DNA of 6,434 bases from an uncultured Clostridium sp. (GTDB lineage: Bacteria > Bacillota > Clostridia > Peptostreptococcales > Peptostreptococcaceae): assembly GCA_937944945.1 (NCBI GenBank), contig CALEBD010000268.1, positions 1-6,434 on the forward strand, given 5' to 3'. This document shows positions 1-6,434 of this stretch, one piece after another (within the stretch, counting starts at the first letter, position 1; every line of letters starts with the position of its first letter). Below the pieces are notes generated by a model. The model ran no database searches, had not been told where the DNA came from, and saw nothing but the letters and a program-made list of their open reading frames with translations. The translations under genes were made by a program, and so were the position numbers.

Positions 1-181
1 GGCTATCGCATACTATCCATTCCGCTTGCTGGTAGATGTCGTAAAATTCTCTGTCGCGCTGAAGCTTTATTAGGTGGTCGAGGTTGGGGGTGTATAGTAC
101 ACCTTCGGCCATTTGCTCTAACAACTCTTTTTGGGTGAGAGAGAGGATATTAAGATTTAGGAAGCGAACTGAGTTTTTCAT
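1..181 (-). CDS. WecG/TagA/CpsF family glycosyltransferase, N-terminal part (cut by window edge)
   Basis: This is the first 60 codons of a GT26-type (WecG/TagA/CpsF) glycosyltransferase. The family usually transfers N-acetylmannosamine, its uronic acid or a similar sugar from a UDP donor to a lipid-linked first sugar on the cytoplasmic membrane face. The visible N-terminus has the family pattern: a TPNLDH motif at residues 31-36, then QRDREFYDIYQQAEW and a CDS ending at residue 60. T31 and D59 are spaced as I recall the active-site Thr and Asp of the TagA enzyme, so D59 is the likely catalytic base. The ATG at 181 follows the upstream stop by 13 bp, with AAAGG about 10 bases before it. GC is about 44% by my count, against roughly 22-35% in sample lines of the other genes, and codons such as CTC, ACC, CCC and GAC are commoner. 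The rest of the protein (normally about 200-250 residues) lies beyond base 1. The donor sugar cannot be told from this piece. Confidence 0.88.
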   Translation of the reverse strand, partial: MKNSVRFLNLNILSLTQKELLEQMAEGVLYTPNLDHLIKLQRDREFYDIYQQAEWIVCDS

Positions 182-194
182 TAGAAGTTAACCT

Positions 195-1364
195 TTACAA
201 TTTAGCAAATAATTTATTCCATGAATCTACAATTGATTCCACCGAATATCTTTTACTGGTTATTATGGCTGCTTGTGCCAAATTATTACGTTTATCAGCA
301 TCCAACATTAATTCTTTCATTTTTTCTGTTGCAAATTCCGTATCATACCCTTTTTTATTATAAGGTAAAATCACACCATCTACTCCATCTGAAATGATAT
401 CATAAACAGCAGAATAGCTTCCATATACTACAGGAATCACTCCAAAACTCATTGCTTCAACAACAACAAGACCAAATCCCTCATATTCTGATGTCAACAT
501 TAATATAGAAGCACGCTTATAATACAAAGAAGGATTTTGAAACCCTTCAAAAACAACATTATTAAGCTTTAACTGAATTACTTTTCCTACCAAATTTCTC
601 TTTTCTACTCCATCTCCAACAATTATTAGCTTCCAATCAGGAAAACTTGCCTCCAATAAAGCCCAAGTATCAATTATTCTATGAATCCTTTTCTGATTTT
701 CATCAATACGTCCAACGTATAATACTTCTTTTCTCTTCTGTAAAAAATCGAATACAAAATCAGAAGAAGGTATCGTTATTGGATTAGGAAGGATCTGTAC
801 TTTATCATTTTTTGTCAAATAGGCAAATCTCTTAAATGAAGAAACAAAAGACTGAGACAAAAGCATATATCTATCACTATAGTTATAAACATAATGCATA
901 GATACTCCTGTCGCAATCCTAAATATATGCCATTTAATTTTTAAGATTATTTTGCACCACTTTCCTGCCACTTGTTTTATTTGCTCTTCTACAATTTTAA
1001 GACGTGCATTTGTCCCAGGGTCATTGTGATAAACAGACACTATTTTTATATTTTGTTTACCACAGGCTTTACGTAAAACCAATATAGGAAGATAAGGTAA
1101 TCCCCACTGATTAATAACAACTTTTATTCGATGCTTTTCTAATATATTCCGTATCATTTTTATATTTTTTCTAGAATAATGAAAACCATCAAGAACGTAA
1201 AATGGTATATCTTCAGGTAATCGTTCCTTCATCAAGCGAGCTGGAGGATTAAATGAAACAATGACAATGTTATGTCCTTGTTTAGTAAAGCTTTCAGCTA
1301 AAACAGAAGTTACAACTTCCTGCCCACCCACCTCAAAATATTTCATTAAAAAGAGAAGATTCAT
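195..1364 (-). CDS. GT4 family glycosyltransferase (GT-B fold)
   Basis: This 389-residue protein is a complete retaining glycosyltransferase of the GT4 type, likely to add one sugar to the lipid-linked repeat unit in the cytoplasm. The N-terminal acceptor domain starts MNLLFLMKYFEVGGQE with the glycine loop at 13-16. The C-terminal Rossmann domain starts near residue 213 with YVGRIDENQKR; the R219 and K225/R226 region normally contacts the donor diphosphate. It continues through IIVGDG (247-252) and FEGF (272-275) to SEYEGFGLVVVEAMSFG. There E295 and E303 form the E-x7-E signature of the family. There is no signal peptide or clear transmembrane helix. The ATG lies 4 bp after the stop of the GT11 gene and has no obvious Shine-Dalgarno, so translational coupling is likely. 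The style resembles PglJ or AmsD-type enzymes, which often use UDP-hexose or UDP-HexNAc, but donor and linkage cannot be read from the sequence. Confidence 0.93.
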   Translation of the reverse strand: MNLLFLMKYFEVGGQEVVTSVLAESFTKQGHNIVIVSFNPPARLMKERLPEDIPFYVLDGFHYSRKNIKMIRNILEKHRIKVVINQWGLPYLPILVLRKACGKQNIKIVSVYHNDPGTNARLKIVEEQIKQVAGKWCKIILKIKWHIFRIATGVSMHYVYNYSDRYMLLSQSFVSSFKRFAYLTKNDKVQILPNPITIPSSDFVFDFLQKRKEVLYVGRIDENQKRIHRIIDTWALLEASFPDWKLIIVGDGVEKRNLVGKVIQLKLNNVVFEGFQNPSLYYKRASILMLTSEYEGFGLVVVEAMSFGVIPVVYGSYSAVYDIISDGVDGVILPYNKKGYDTEFATEKMKELMLDADKRNNLAQAAIITSKRYSVESIVDSWNKLFAKL

Positions 1365-1368
1365 AGTA

Positions 1369-2190
1369 TTATTCTGATGTCAGACCAATCCAGTTAATAG
1401 GAAAAATATTAGGATAATAATCTGCATTTATCCATTTCTTTGGATAAATTACAATGGGGTTATTCCTATTAAGATATGCTCCCCAGTAACTAAAAGTACT
1501 ATTTGCTATTATATTTGCTTTCGCAAATGTCATCAGATACATATCAATATAACTATCCTTACCTATATTCCAATCTATATAAGTCACTTGCGATAATTGC
1601 ATATTCTCTTTACACCATGCAATATCATCTGAAAAAACAAAGAAAAAAGTATTAATCAACTTTGACTGAACAAATTCTATAGCCCTTTCGTAATATTTAA
1701 CAGTTGCAATATTTGCTAAAATATTCATATATTCAATTGACAAAAAATCACCTCTTCTAATATGCAAACAAACAGAATTAGTACTTTGCATCCGATTAAT
1801 TATTTCCAAATTTTTATTGCTCAGTTTTATAGGCTTAAATTCCAACCAATTAATTCTATTTTCATAAAAAGAGATATCTGATTTAAATGCATTAAATATT
1901 ATAGCATCCCAATTCACGATAGTATTATGTAAACTACATAGATTAGTTTTAGGATGAATCTTTTTCCACAAATAAATAAGCCCTGTCAGCAATTTTGCCT
2001 TCAATGATGTAGGCGGAAGTTTTACATTAAAAACGTTCTCTAATTCAAGCCCTCCCTCATGCTCCTTAAATTTGGAATTCAAATAGATTCCCCTTATATC
2101 TTCTTCAGGAAAATGTTCTCTAATTGCTAAATAAAAAGTATACTCAAAGATTTGATTTCCCAATCCCCCACCAAAATATAGAATTCTCAT
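1369..2190 (-). CDS. GT11 family fucosyltransferase (probable alpha-1,2-fucosyltransferase)
   Basis: This 273-residue protein matches the GT11 family, inverting enzymes that mostly move L-fucose from GDP-fucose to the O-2 of an acceptor galactose or similar sugar. Three signatures are visible. The N-terminal GGGLGNQIFEY lies at 7-17 (family form GGLGNQ-x-FQY). The HIRRGD motif at 143-148 is the GDP-fucose-binding H-x-R-R-G-D. The C-terminal block NSTFSYWGAYLN at 230-241 corresponds to the common NSSFSWWGAWLN. FSDD (186-189) and DMYLMTFAKANIIAN (216-230) also fit. The protein is slightly short for the family (about 280-300) but has both ends. No membrane anchor or signal peptide is seen, so it should act in the cytoplasm on the lipid-linked glycan. 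The start lies 1 bp after the acyltransferase stop, which indicates coupling. Fucose is the expected donor sugar, but a few GT11-like proteins are untested, and the acceptor is unknown. GDP-fucose synthesis genes are not in this window. Confidence 0.9.
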   Translation of the reverse strand: MRILYFGGGLGNQIFEYTFYLAIREHFPEEDIRGIYLNSKFKEHEGGLELENVFNVKLPPTSLKAKLLTGLIYLWKKIHPKTNLCSLHNTIVNWDAIIFNAFKSDISFYENRINWLEFKPIKLSNKNLEIINRMQSTNSVCLHIRRGDFLSIEYMNILANIATVKYYERAIEFVQSKLINTFFFVFSDDIAWCKENMQLSQVTYIDWNIGKDSYIDMYLMTFAKANIIANSTFSYWGAYLNRNNPIVIYPKKWINADYYPNIFPINWIGLTSE

Positions 2191-2191
2191 T

Positions 2192-2782
2192 TTAAATGCG
2201 TTTTATTATTTTTGCAGGATTACCACATGCTATACAATCAGCAGGAATTGATCGTGTCACGACAGCCCCTGCACCAATAACAGAACGTGCACCGATAACT
2301 ACTCCTTTTAATATAATACAACGTGCACCTATCATCACATCATCTTCTATCGTAATTTGTTTACTTTTTGTATTCAACATATCACTAACTGCCCCCCGTC
2401 TATGCACATAATTTAAAGAGTGACAATCAGAATCAATCACAATACAGTCACCTCCTATCCTAACATTATTACCTATTACTATTTTCTGATGAGCCCATAA
2501 ACAAGCACTACTAATCGCAACATTATTTCCTATTATTATTGCCGCACCAGGCTCTATTCTAATACTCCCTCTTATATTTCGACAAATAGGATTCAATCTT
2601 CTAGCATTAGAAAAGTAAAAATCATCACCAATACTCAATATAGATTTATCTGCAATAGAAACATTTACGTATCCATGAATACAAAAATTATTCCCTATTG
2701 TTATTCTTTTATAGAGAGATAAAATTCTAAAATACAAATAATTGTTTACCTTAAATAAGAAGTTAACCGTCCGATTTATCAT
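2192..2782 (-). CDS. Left-handed beta-helix (hexapeptide repeat) acyltransferase
   Basis: This is a 196-residue acyltransferase of the hexapeptide-repeat superfamily (WcaF, Maa and CysE-like), most likely an acetyl-CoA-dependent O-acetyltransferase for a sugar of the repeat unit. About 35 residues of non-repeat N-terminus precede imperfect [LIV]-G-x4 turns: IGNNF, IGDDF, IIIGNNV, IVIGNNVRIGGDCIVI, VMIGARCIILKGVVIGA and SVIGAGAVV. D119-x-H121 (in DSDCHSLNY) is the likely catalytic histidine region, followed by a loop (about 125-145) that interrupts the coil. The end, GNPAKIIKRI, is the usual family C-terminus. I chose the ATG at 2782, because an AAAGG sits 8 bases before it. A TTG two codons earlier (2788) overlaps the stop of the preceding gene but leaves only 2 bases after that AAAGG. 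The substrate is not determined: N-acetylation of an amino sugar is possible, though the position between glycosyltransferases favours O-acetylation. Confidence 0.92.
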   Translation of the reverse strand: MINRTVNFLFKVNNYLYFRILSLYKRITIGNNFCIHGYVNVSIADKSILSIGDDFYFSNARRLNPICRNIRGSIRIEPGAAIIIGNNVAISSACLWAHQKIVIGNNVRIGGDCIVIDSDCHSLNYVHRRGAVSDMLNTKSKQITIEDDVMIGARCIILKGVVIGARSVIGAGAVVTRSIPADCIACGNPAKIIKRI

Positions 2783-2784
2783 TT

Positions 2785-3984
2785 TCAACGCCTTTCATTT
2801 AATATACTCTCATACAAGGAAATATGTTTTTCTACTATTATTTCATCCAAATAATTATTCTTTAAATAATTAAAAGCATTTTCTACCAACAAATTTCGAT
2901 AGACCTCATCATTCATTATCATACATATAGAATTATAAATCTCAACTTCCTTTTTCACATCACACAAGCATCCATATTTGCCTTGTTTCAATATAAATGG
3001 AACAGCTCCAGCATTCATGCCTGCTATGATAGGAACTTTTCGCGCCATTCCCTCCAATAAAATATTCCCAAAAGTTTCTTCTAATGATGGATGAATTAAT
3101 ATTGATGTACTATCAATCAAGTTAATAAGTTTTTCATGTGGTACTAGCCCTTCTAACTTTACATTTACCAACAAATCATCAATCTTACATTGTTTTATAA
3201 AATCAGAATCCTGTTTATATTGACCAACTAACAACAATTTACTTTCTGGTACTTCCGCATTGTATTTTTTAAATGCTTTTAAAAGCGTCAACATATTTTT
3301 TCTAGGATCATCTAAAAATGTTGATATCGCAATGAAAACAGGAGTTTTTGGGTATTCCTTATTTTCTCCTTTTAAAAACTCCTCACGTATAGAATTGTAA
3401 ATAATTGGAATTTTTTTACCTGAAACAAACTGTAAAAAGCAATTATATGTATATTCTGAGTTCGCAATAAAATTAATATTTTGATTGTATATAACAGTTC
3501 TAAAAACCCAATAACTAACTCGCCAATATATTTTTTCTCCTATAGTTTTATTATAAACCTTAAGCAAATAAGGACACCAATCCCTTATTGTACAAAATAC
3601 AGGTAATAATTTAGAATATTCGGCACAAGCTAAAGCATAATCATAAGTCCAATGTGCATGAAGAACATCTAAAGAGTGTATATTCGCTTTAATTATCTTT
3701 TTTAATCTACTAACCATATAAAAGCGATCTATCACTCCTATTTTTTTACAAATAATTTTTCTTGTTAAAACAAAAACTTTTATATGTTCTCCTTCATAAA
3801 CTAAATTATGATTAATATCTATTGATGAAGTAAAGACAACCACATTATGCCCACACTTTAGTAGTCCTCTTATTATCGAATGAATAGAAGAAGCTGTAAG
3901 ATTAAAACTAGGGACATCATCCCGAGAATAATAATAATCAATAAATTCAGAAGGATTGCAAGGGGCAGCAATACCAATATTCAT
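2785..3984 (-). CDS. GT4 family glycosyltransferase (GT-B fold)
   Basis: This 399-residue protein is a second complete GT4-type retaining glycosyltransferase, unlike the one at 195-1364 in its N-terminal domain. It begins MNIGIAAPCNPSEF, and a conserved HAHWTYDYA lies at 109-117, where such enzymes contact the acceptor. IANSEYT (173-179) precedes the linker. The donor domain shows DDPRKN (225-230) with the donor-diphosphate lysine, LLVGQY (251-256) and HPSLEETFGNILLEGMA (298-314), giving the E303-x7-E311 signature. There are no membrane helices. The start is 7 bp after the stop of the Wzy gene. The TGA stop (2787-2785) is 2 bp from the ATG of the acyltransferase, so both are likely translated from one transcript. 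It probably adds one sugar to the lipid-linked unit before flipping; donor and linkage are unknown. Confidence 0.93.
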   Translation of the reverse strand: MNIGIAAPCNPSEFIDYYYSRDDVPSFNLTASSIHSIIRGLLKCGHNVVVFTSSIDINHNLVYEGEHIKVFVLTRKIICKKIGVIDRFYMVSRLKKIIKANIHSLDVLHAHWTYDYALACAEYSKLLPVFCTIRDWCPYLLKVYNKTIGEKIYWRVSYWVFRTVIYNQNINFIANSEYTYNCFLQFVSGKKIPIIYNSIREEFLKGENKEYPKTPVFIAISTFLDDPRKNMLTLLKAFKKYNAEVPESKLLLVGQYKQDSDFIKQCKIDDLLVNVKLEGLVPHEKLINLIDSTSILIHPSLEETFGNILLEGMARKVPIIAGMNAGAVPFILKQGKYGCLCDVKKEVEIYNSICMIMNDEVYRNLLVENAFNYLKNNYLDEIIVEKHISLYESILNERR

Positions 3985-3991
3985 AACTAAA

Positions 3992-5362
3992 TTATATTTT
4001 TAAGTATTTTTCTTTACATTCTCCTTTTCTATTGATATTATTTTCGCTAAAACATATCAAACCAGAAGATAAACCCAACATGATAAATGAATAAGGTCTA
4101 ATACCTGTCATTATTATAGACAAAATAAATATAGAATATAAAACAGTTATATATTCTCTTGTTTTCCTTTTTCTCATAAAAAGTTTCCACAAGGAGAATA
4201 TTAAAATAAAATATGAGAAAAGTCCTAGAATACCTTGTTCAACAGGCTTTAGAAGGAAGACGCTTTCAAAGCCCAAAAGCTTACCATCAATCTTTGTAGA
4301 TCTGGCCGCAAAGACTTCCCTAAAACCGCGTCCATAGCCAACAAAAATATTAGTTTGAGAAATAATATCAACCATTGCATCTAATTGATTTATACGCATA
4401 CTAACCGAAGAACCCTCTATTTTTTGTTTCTTTTGTAAACTTTCATCCCAAAAGAATACAGATGCTTTAATACTTTGTACTACATCTTTATATTCTCTAT
4501 CCTCCGTCTGAATACTATTTAATAAAAACATACTACATATTACAATACAAAAAAACGGGAACACATACTTCCTTTTTTTTCTTAAGTAAGAAATAAAGAA
4601 ATATAAAAACATCAATACCAAAGGAAATAGAGCACTTCTTGATCCTGTAAGAAAAATAGATATAGTGATTGTAATTACAATAGCTATATAACTTCGTTTA
4701 CTAAAATATCTCTTATTCCAAAGGATTGCAGGTAGTAATAAAAGATAACATTGAGCCAATGTTAAAGGATGTTCAAATAGCGACTGTAATCTGAATGACA
4801 AAAATCCCCTACTTTGATTAATCATATCAACAGCATTATCAATATCAACACCTAAAAGAATATTAAGAGGAGTCGCAAATATATTAACACCCACAATTAC
4901 TGAATAAAAGCCATAAAAAGCATTCAACAAAAGGCATACAACTAGAACTTTCAACAAACTCAATACAGTATCCCTATCACTACGCAAACAATACCAAGTT
5001 ACAATTAACAACAAAAATTCAAAAAATTCATTCTTATAATATCTTATTTGCATAATGCAAGGAACAGCTGTTGAAAATAATAGTAATAAAACACATGTAC
5101 ACAAATAAAAAAAAAGCGAATGTCTTATAGGATAAATAACTGATATAATCCCTTTTATAGATTTAGACGAAAGAAACAAGAATATTATTAAGGATTGAAA
5201 TTCAATAAGAGAACATCCTGGTAAAAATCTCATTGTATAAACACGATAGGGAACAATAAATATACCAGCCCACAACAGATTTAATGCATATCTTTTATTT
5301 ATAAACAAAAAAACAAGAAAAAGTAAAGCATAGACAAAGAGAAATATTTTAATATACAACAT
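3992..5362 (-). CDS. wzy: O-antigen/capsule polymerase (Wzy/O-antigen ligase-like membrane protein)
   Basis: This 456-residue integral membrane protein has about 11-12 hydrophobic segments, with a large loop at roughly 283-370 as expected for the periplasmic loop of a Wzy/WaaL-type enzyme. Polymerases of this kind join lipid-linked repeat units at the periplasmic face. Supporting motifs are TGSRSALFP (239-247) at a membrane edge, SLFEHPLTLAQ (194-204), GSSVSMRINQLDAMVDI (317-333) and GYGRGF (342-347) in the loop, then ESVFL and EQGILG (366-380). The G-S-R-S and loop R-x2-Q patterns are typical of the O-antigen ligase/polymerase superfamily (Wzy_C). Wzy and WaaL are hard to tell apart from sequence, but the position among glycosyltransferases, probably just downstream of Wzx, favours Wzy. 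The ATG at 5362 follows a 53-bp gap, the largest in the window. AGGA lies only 3 bases before it, so translation may be weak. The repeat unit it joins is unknown. Confidence 0.88.
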   Translation of the reverse strand: MLYIKIFLFVYALLFLVFLFINKRYALNLLWAGIFIVPYRVYTMRFLPGCSLIEFQSLIIFLFLSSKSIKGIISVIYPIRHSLFFYLCTCVLLLLFSTAVPCIMQIRYYKNEFFEFLLLIVTWYCLRSDRDTVLSLLKVLVVCLLLNAFYGFYSVIVGVNIFATPLNILLGVDIDNAVDMINQSRGFLSFRLQSLFEHPLTLAQCYLLLLPAILWNKRYFSKRSYIAIVITITISIFLTGSRSALFPLVLMFLYFFISYLRKKRKYVFPFFCIVICSMFLLNSIQTEDREYKDVVQSIKASVFFWDESLQKKQKIEGSSVSMRINQLDAMVDIISQTNIFVGYGRGFREVFAARSTKIDGKLLGFESVFLLKPVEQGILGLFSYFILIFSLWKLFMRKRKTREYITVLYSIFILSIIMTGIRPYSFIMLGLSSGLICFSENNINRKGECKEKYLKI

Positions 5363-5415
5363 AAGTCCTACTATTATTCAAATCCAATTATACCATCCTT
5401 TATTACGCCATACAA

Positions 5416-6333
5416 TTATTTCTTTAGTAATGCATATAAATTATACTTATCAAACACGGCCTTCAACTGAATGTCATTTCTATTTACTGTTTTATTATTA
5501 TTAATATGATATAATCCAACATCCTGTACTTCCATGTTTTCTATATATTCTTTTCCCTTAGAATTTCGGGTCACAATACGTTTACTTTGAACTCCATTGT
5601 ATAAACTCATAGCCTTAAACCATACATCATCAGCAAACTTACAAATATTCAAAAAAACGTTCTCGTTAAACACTTCATCATTAAAACAATGTGGTGGATA
5701 TAAGACACCTCCACATCCTGTTGGAAAATTCAAAGGCGAAGCATCTAATAAGGATGTTTCCCAATCCCATGCCATGTATCCCTCTAACAAGCCATTCTTT
5801 TTTAATCTCATTTTATGCATTCGACAACAATAAATATAAGAAGGATCATCTATATACGCTCCAACCAATCTCTCAACCATATCTACATTGTATATTAAAT
5901 CATCATCTACAGTAATAATAATATCATTAGGAAATTTACGCAAAGCAGGAATCAATTTCGTATAAGAATATATATCCTTGCAAAAAACTATTTCCAATCC
6001 TCTCTGTTGTTGAAAACCTAAAATTCTAGGCAAAGGTCTATTTTTTAACTCATCACCTAACCATAACACAATACGATTAGGCTTCATACTTTGTTGCATA
6101 ATAGACTCAATAGCCAAATAAACATCATAAAGTCTTTTTCCATAAGTTGTCAATGATACTATTACCTCCTTTTGACAATACCGCTCTTTTGATATTCCTT
6201 TTGTAGAACTACATAAAGCCAATTCGGTTAGTCTATCTTTCCGGTTTTGATATATAATATCCTTTTGGAAATTATTCAAATATTGCCCGATATGCAATAA
6301 CTTCATAAATTTATTATATAATTCCATCCTCAT
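5416..6333 (-). CDS. Probable GT-A type glycosyltransferase with DDD motif, specificity unknown
   Basis: This 305-residue protein looks like a metal-dependent glycosyltransferase of the GT-A (GT2-like) type, found sporadically in polysaccharide loci and often labelled hypothetical. I do not recognise a characterised homologue. The core starts at EVIVSLTTYGKRL (56-68), a nucleotide-binding beta-strand region, and has ITVDDDLIYN (140-149), a likely D-x-D metal site (D143-D145). A later block has CRMHKM (170-175), FPTGCGGVLYPP (203-214) and a KFADDVWFKAMS (232-243) motif, a candidate acceptor or catalytic region. About 50 residues precede the core; no signal peptide or membrane helix is evident. 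The start is the ATG at 6333, which overlaps the upstream TGA as ATGA; a second ATG (6327) is two codons later. The 53-bp gap to the Wzy start is unusual for this operon. It probably adds a sugar to the growing unit, or a side branch. Confidence 0.8.
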   Translation of the reverse strand: MRMELYNKFMKLLHIGQYLNNFQKDIIYQNRKDRLTELALCSSTKGISKERYCQKEVIVSLTTYGKRLYDVYLAIESIMQQSMKPNRIVLWLGDELKNRPLPRILGFQQQRGLEIVFCKDIYSYTKLIPALRKFPNDIIITVDDDLIYNVDMVERLVGAYIDDPSYIYCCRMHKMRLKKNGLLEGYMAWDWETSLLDASPLNFPTGCGGVLYPPHCFNDEVFNENVFLNICKFADDVWFKAMSLYNGVQSKRIVTRNSKGKEYIENMEVQDVGLYHINNNKTVNRNDIQLKAVFDKYNLYALLKK

Positions 6334-6434
6334 CTTTTTATAATAGATAACATCTTTTTACCTACAAATTTCATACTAAGATAAACACCAGCAATTATAA
6401 AATTATTAGATAATATACAATAAAAATACAATTT
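6330..6434 (-). CDS. C-terminal end of upstream membrane protein, probably Wzx flippase (cut by window edge)
   Basis: One minus-strand frame stays open from base 6434 to a TGA at 6332-6330, giving 34 residues: a hydrophobic stretch (YFYCILSNNFIIAGVYLSMK) and then a short basic tail ending KKMLSIIKR. A last membrane helix followed by a charged cytoplasmic tail is the usual end of Wzx/MATE-like flippases, and Wzx commonly sits among the glycosyltransferase genes in these operons. The TGA overlaps the ATG of the next gene as ATGA, which supports this frame as a real gene. Only the tail is visible, so the Wzx identity is inference; another membrane protein such as an acyltransferase or polymerase is possible. 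This gene is too short to stand out on length alone, and the AT-rich sequence makes chance open frames plausible. Confidence 0.6.
   Translation of the reverse strand, partial: KLYFYCILSNNFIIAGVYLSMKFVGKKMLSIIKR
6331..6360 (-). repeat. Short direct repeat of TAAAAAGATG around a gene junction
   Basis: The decamer TAAAAAGATG occurs at 6360-6351 and again at 6340-6331, with 10 bases (TTATCTATTA) between. The upstream copy lies in the last codons of the upstream membrane-protein gene; the downstream copy carries the ATG of the glycosyltransferase gene. The two copies are out of frame with each other by the 20-base period. It may be chance in AT-rich DNA or a small duplication, and no function is implied. 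Confidence 0.35.

Larger units (their letters stand above)
1..6434 (-). other. Wzx/Wzy-type polysaccharide operon segment
   Basis: All eight genes point left. The junctions, read along the minus strand, are a 4-bp overlap (ATGA at 6333-6330), 53 bp, 7 bp, 2 bp, 1 bp, 4 bp and 13 bp. No hairpin plus T-run terminator or good promoter was seen between them, so one transcript is likely. Its promoter lies to the right of the window. The gene order membrane protein, glycosyltransferase, polymerase, glycosyltransferase, acyltransferase, fucosyltransferase, glycosyltransferase, WecG-like fits a capsule or O-antigen locus of the Bacteroidales type. The evidence is gene order and spacing; transcription was not tested. 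Confidence 0.8.

Noticed and set aside
182..194. Possible terminator between the GT4 gene and the WecG-like gene
   Set aside because: The gap is only 13 bp with no hairpin, and it carries ribosome-binding bases for the next gene, so read-through is expected.
2196..2411. Open frame on the plus strand inside the acyltransferase gene
   Set aside because: It mirrors the repeat-rich acyltransferase on the opposite strand, shows repetitive RAPI-like residues that are the antisense of its hexapeptides, and has no start context or homology that I recognise.
2788..2788. TTG start for the acyltransferase
   Set aside because: The AAAGG would be only 2 bases from it, while an ATG two codons later has normal 8-base spacing.
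5363..5415. TATAAT-like sequence (GGTATAATTGG) in the gap as a sigma-70 type promoter
   Set aside because: Bacteroidales primary promoters use TAnnTTTG and TTTG elements, no matching -35 is seen, and such hexamers are common by chance in AT-rich DNA.
5597..5915. Two overlapping plus-strand open frames inside the DDD glycosyltransferase gene
   Set aside because: Both lie antisense to a gene with clear motifs, overlap each other in different frames, and have low-complexity sequences without recognisable domains.
1..6434. CRISPR arrays, tRNA or rRNA genes, insertion sequences or attachment sites
   Set aside because: No regularly spaced repeats, structural RNA motifs, terminal inverted repeats or transposase-like frames were seen; the genes cover nearly all of the window.

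Overview
The window is an internal piece of a surface polysaccharide (capsule or O-antigen type) biosynthesis operon, about 30% GC and read entirely from the minus strand. The tight gene packing, the usually weak or absent Shine-Dalgarno sequences, the AT-rich glycosyltransferase genes and the WecG/TagA/CpsF gene at the downstream end suggest a gut Bacteroidales bacterium (Bacteroides, Parabacteroides or a relative). This assignment is an inference from gene style and context. No marker gene in the window fixes the taxon.

In transcription order (right to left) the window holds: the last 34 codons of a membrane protein, probably the Wzx flippase (6434-6330); an uncharacterised GT-A-like glycosyltransferase with a DDD motif (6333-5416); a Wzy-type polymerase (5362-3992); a GT4 glycosyltransferase (3984-2785); a hexapeptide-repeat acyltransferase (2782-2192); a GT11 fucosyltransferase-like protein (2190-1369); a second GT4 glycosyltransferase (1364-195); and the first 60 codons of a WecG/TagA/CpsF glycosyltransferase (181-1). 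Both end genes are cut by the window. The gaps between genes run from a 4-bp overlap to 53 bp, no convincing promoter or terminator lies between them, and no stretch over 300 bases lacks a gene.

Together the genes fit the Wzx/Wzy-dependent pathway. Glycosyltransferases on the cytoplasmic face build a repeat unit on undecaprenyl pyrophosphate, the acyltransferase probably acetylates a sugar, Wzx flips the unit, and Wzy polymerises it in the periplasm. The GT11 gene implies a fucose (or related 6-deoxyhexose) branch or cap. The initiating sugar-phosphate transferase, the sugar-nucleotide synthesis genes and the export genes are not in the window.

I see no sign of a wholly new type of system. 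The points most worth a second look are the uncharacterised DDD glycosyltransferase, the fucosyltransferase, the unassigned chemistry of the repeat unit, and the base-composition step at the start of the WecG-like gene, which suggests a cassette boundary.
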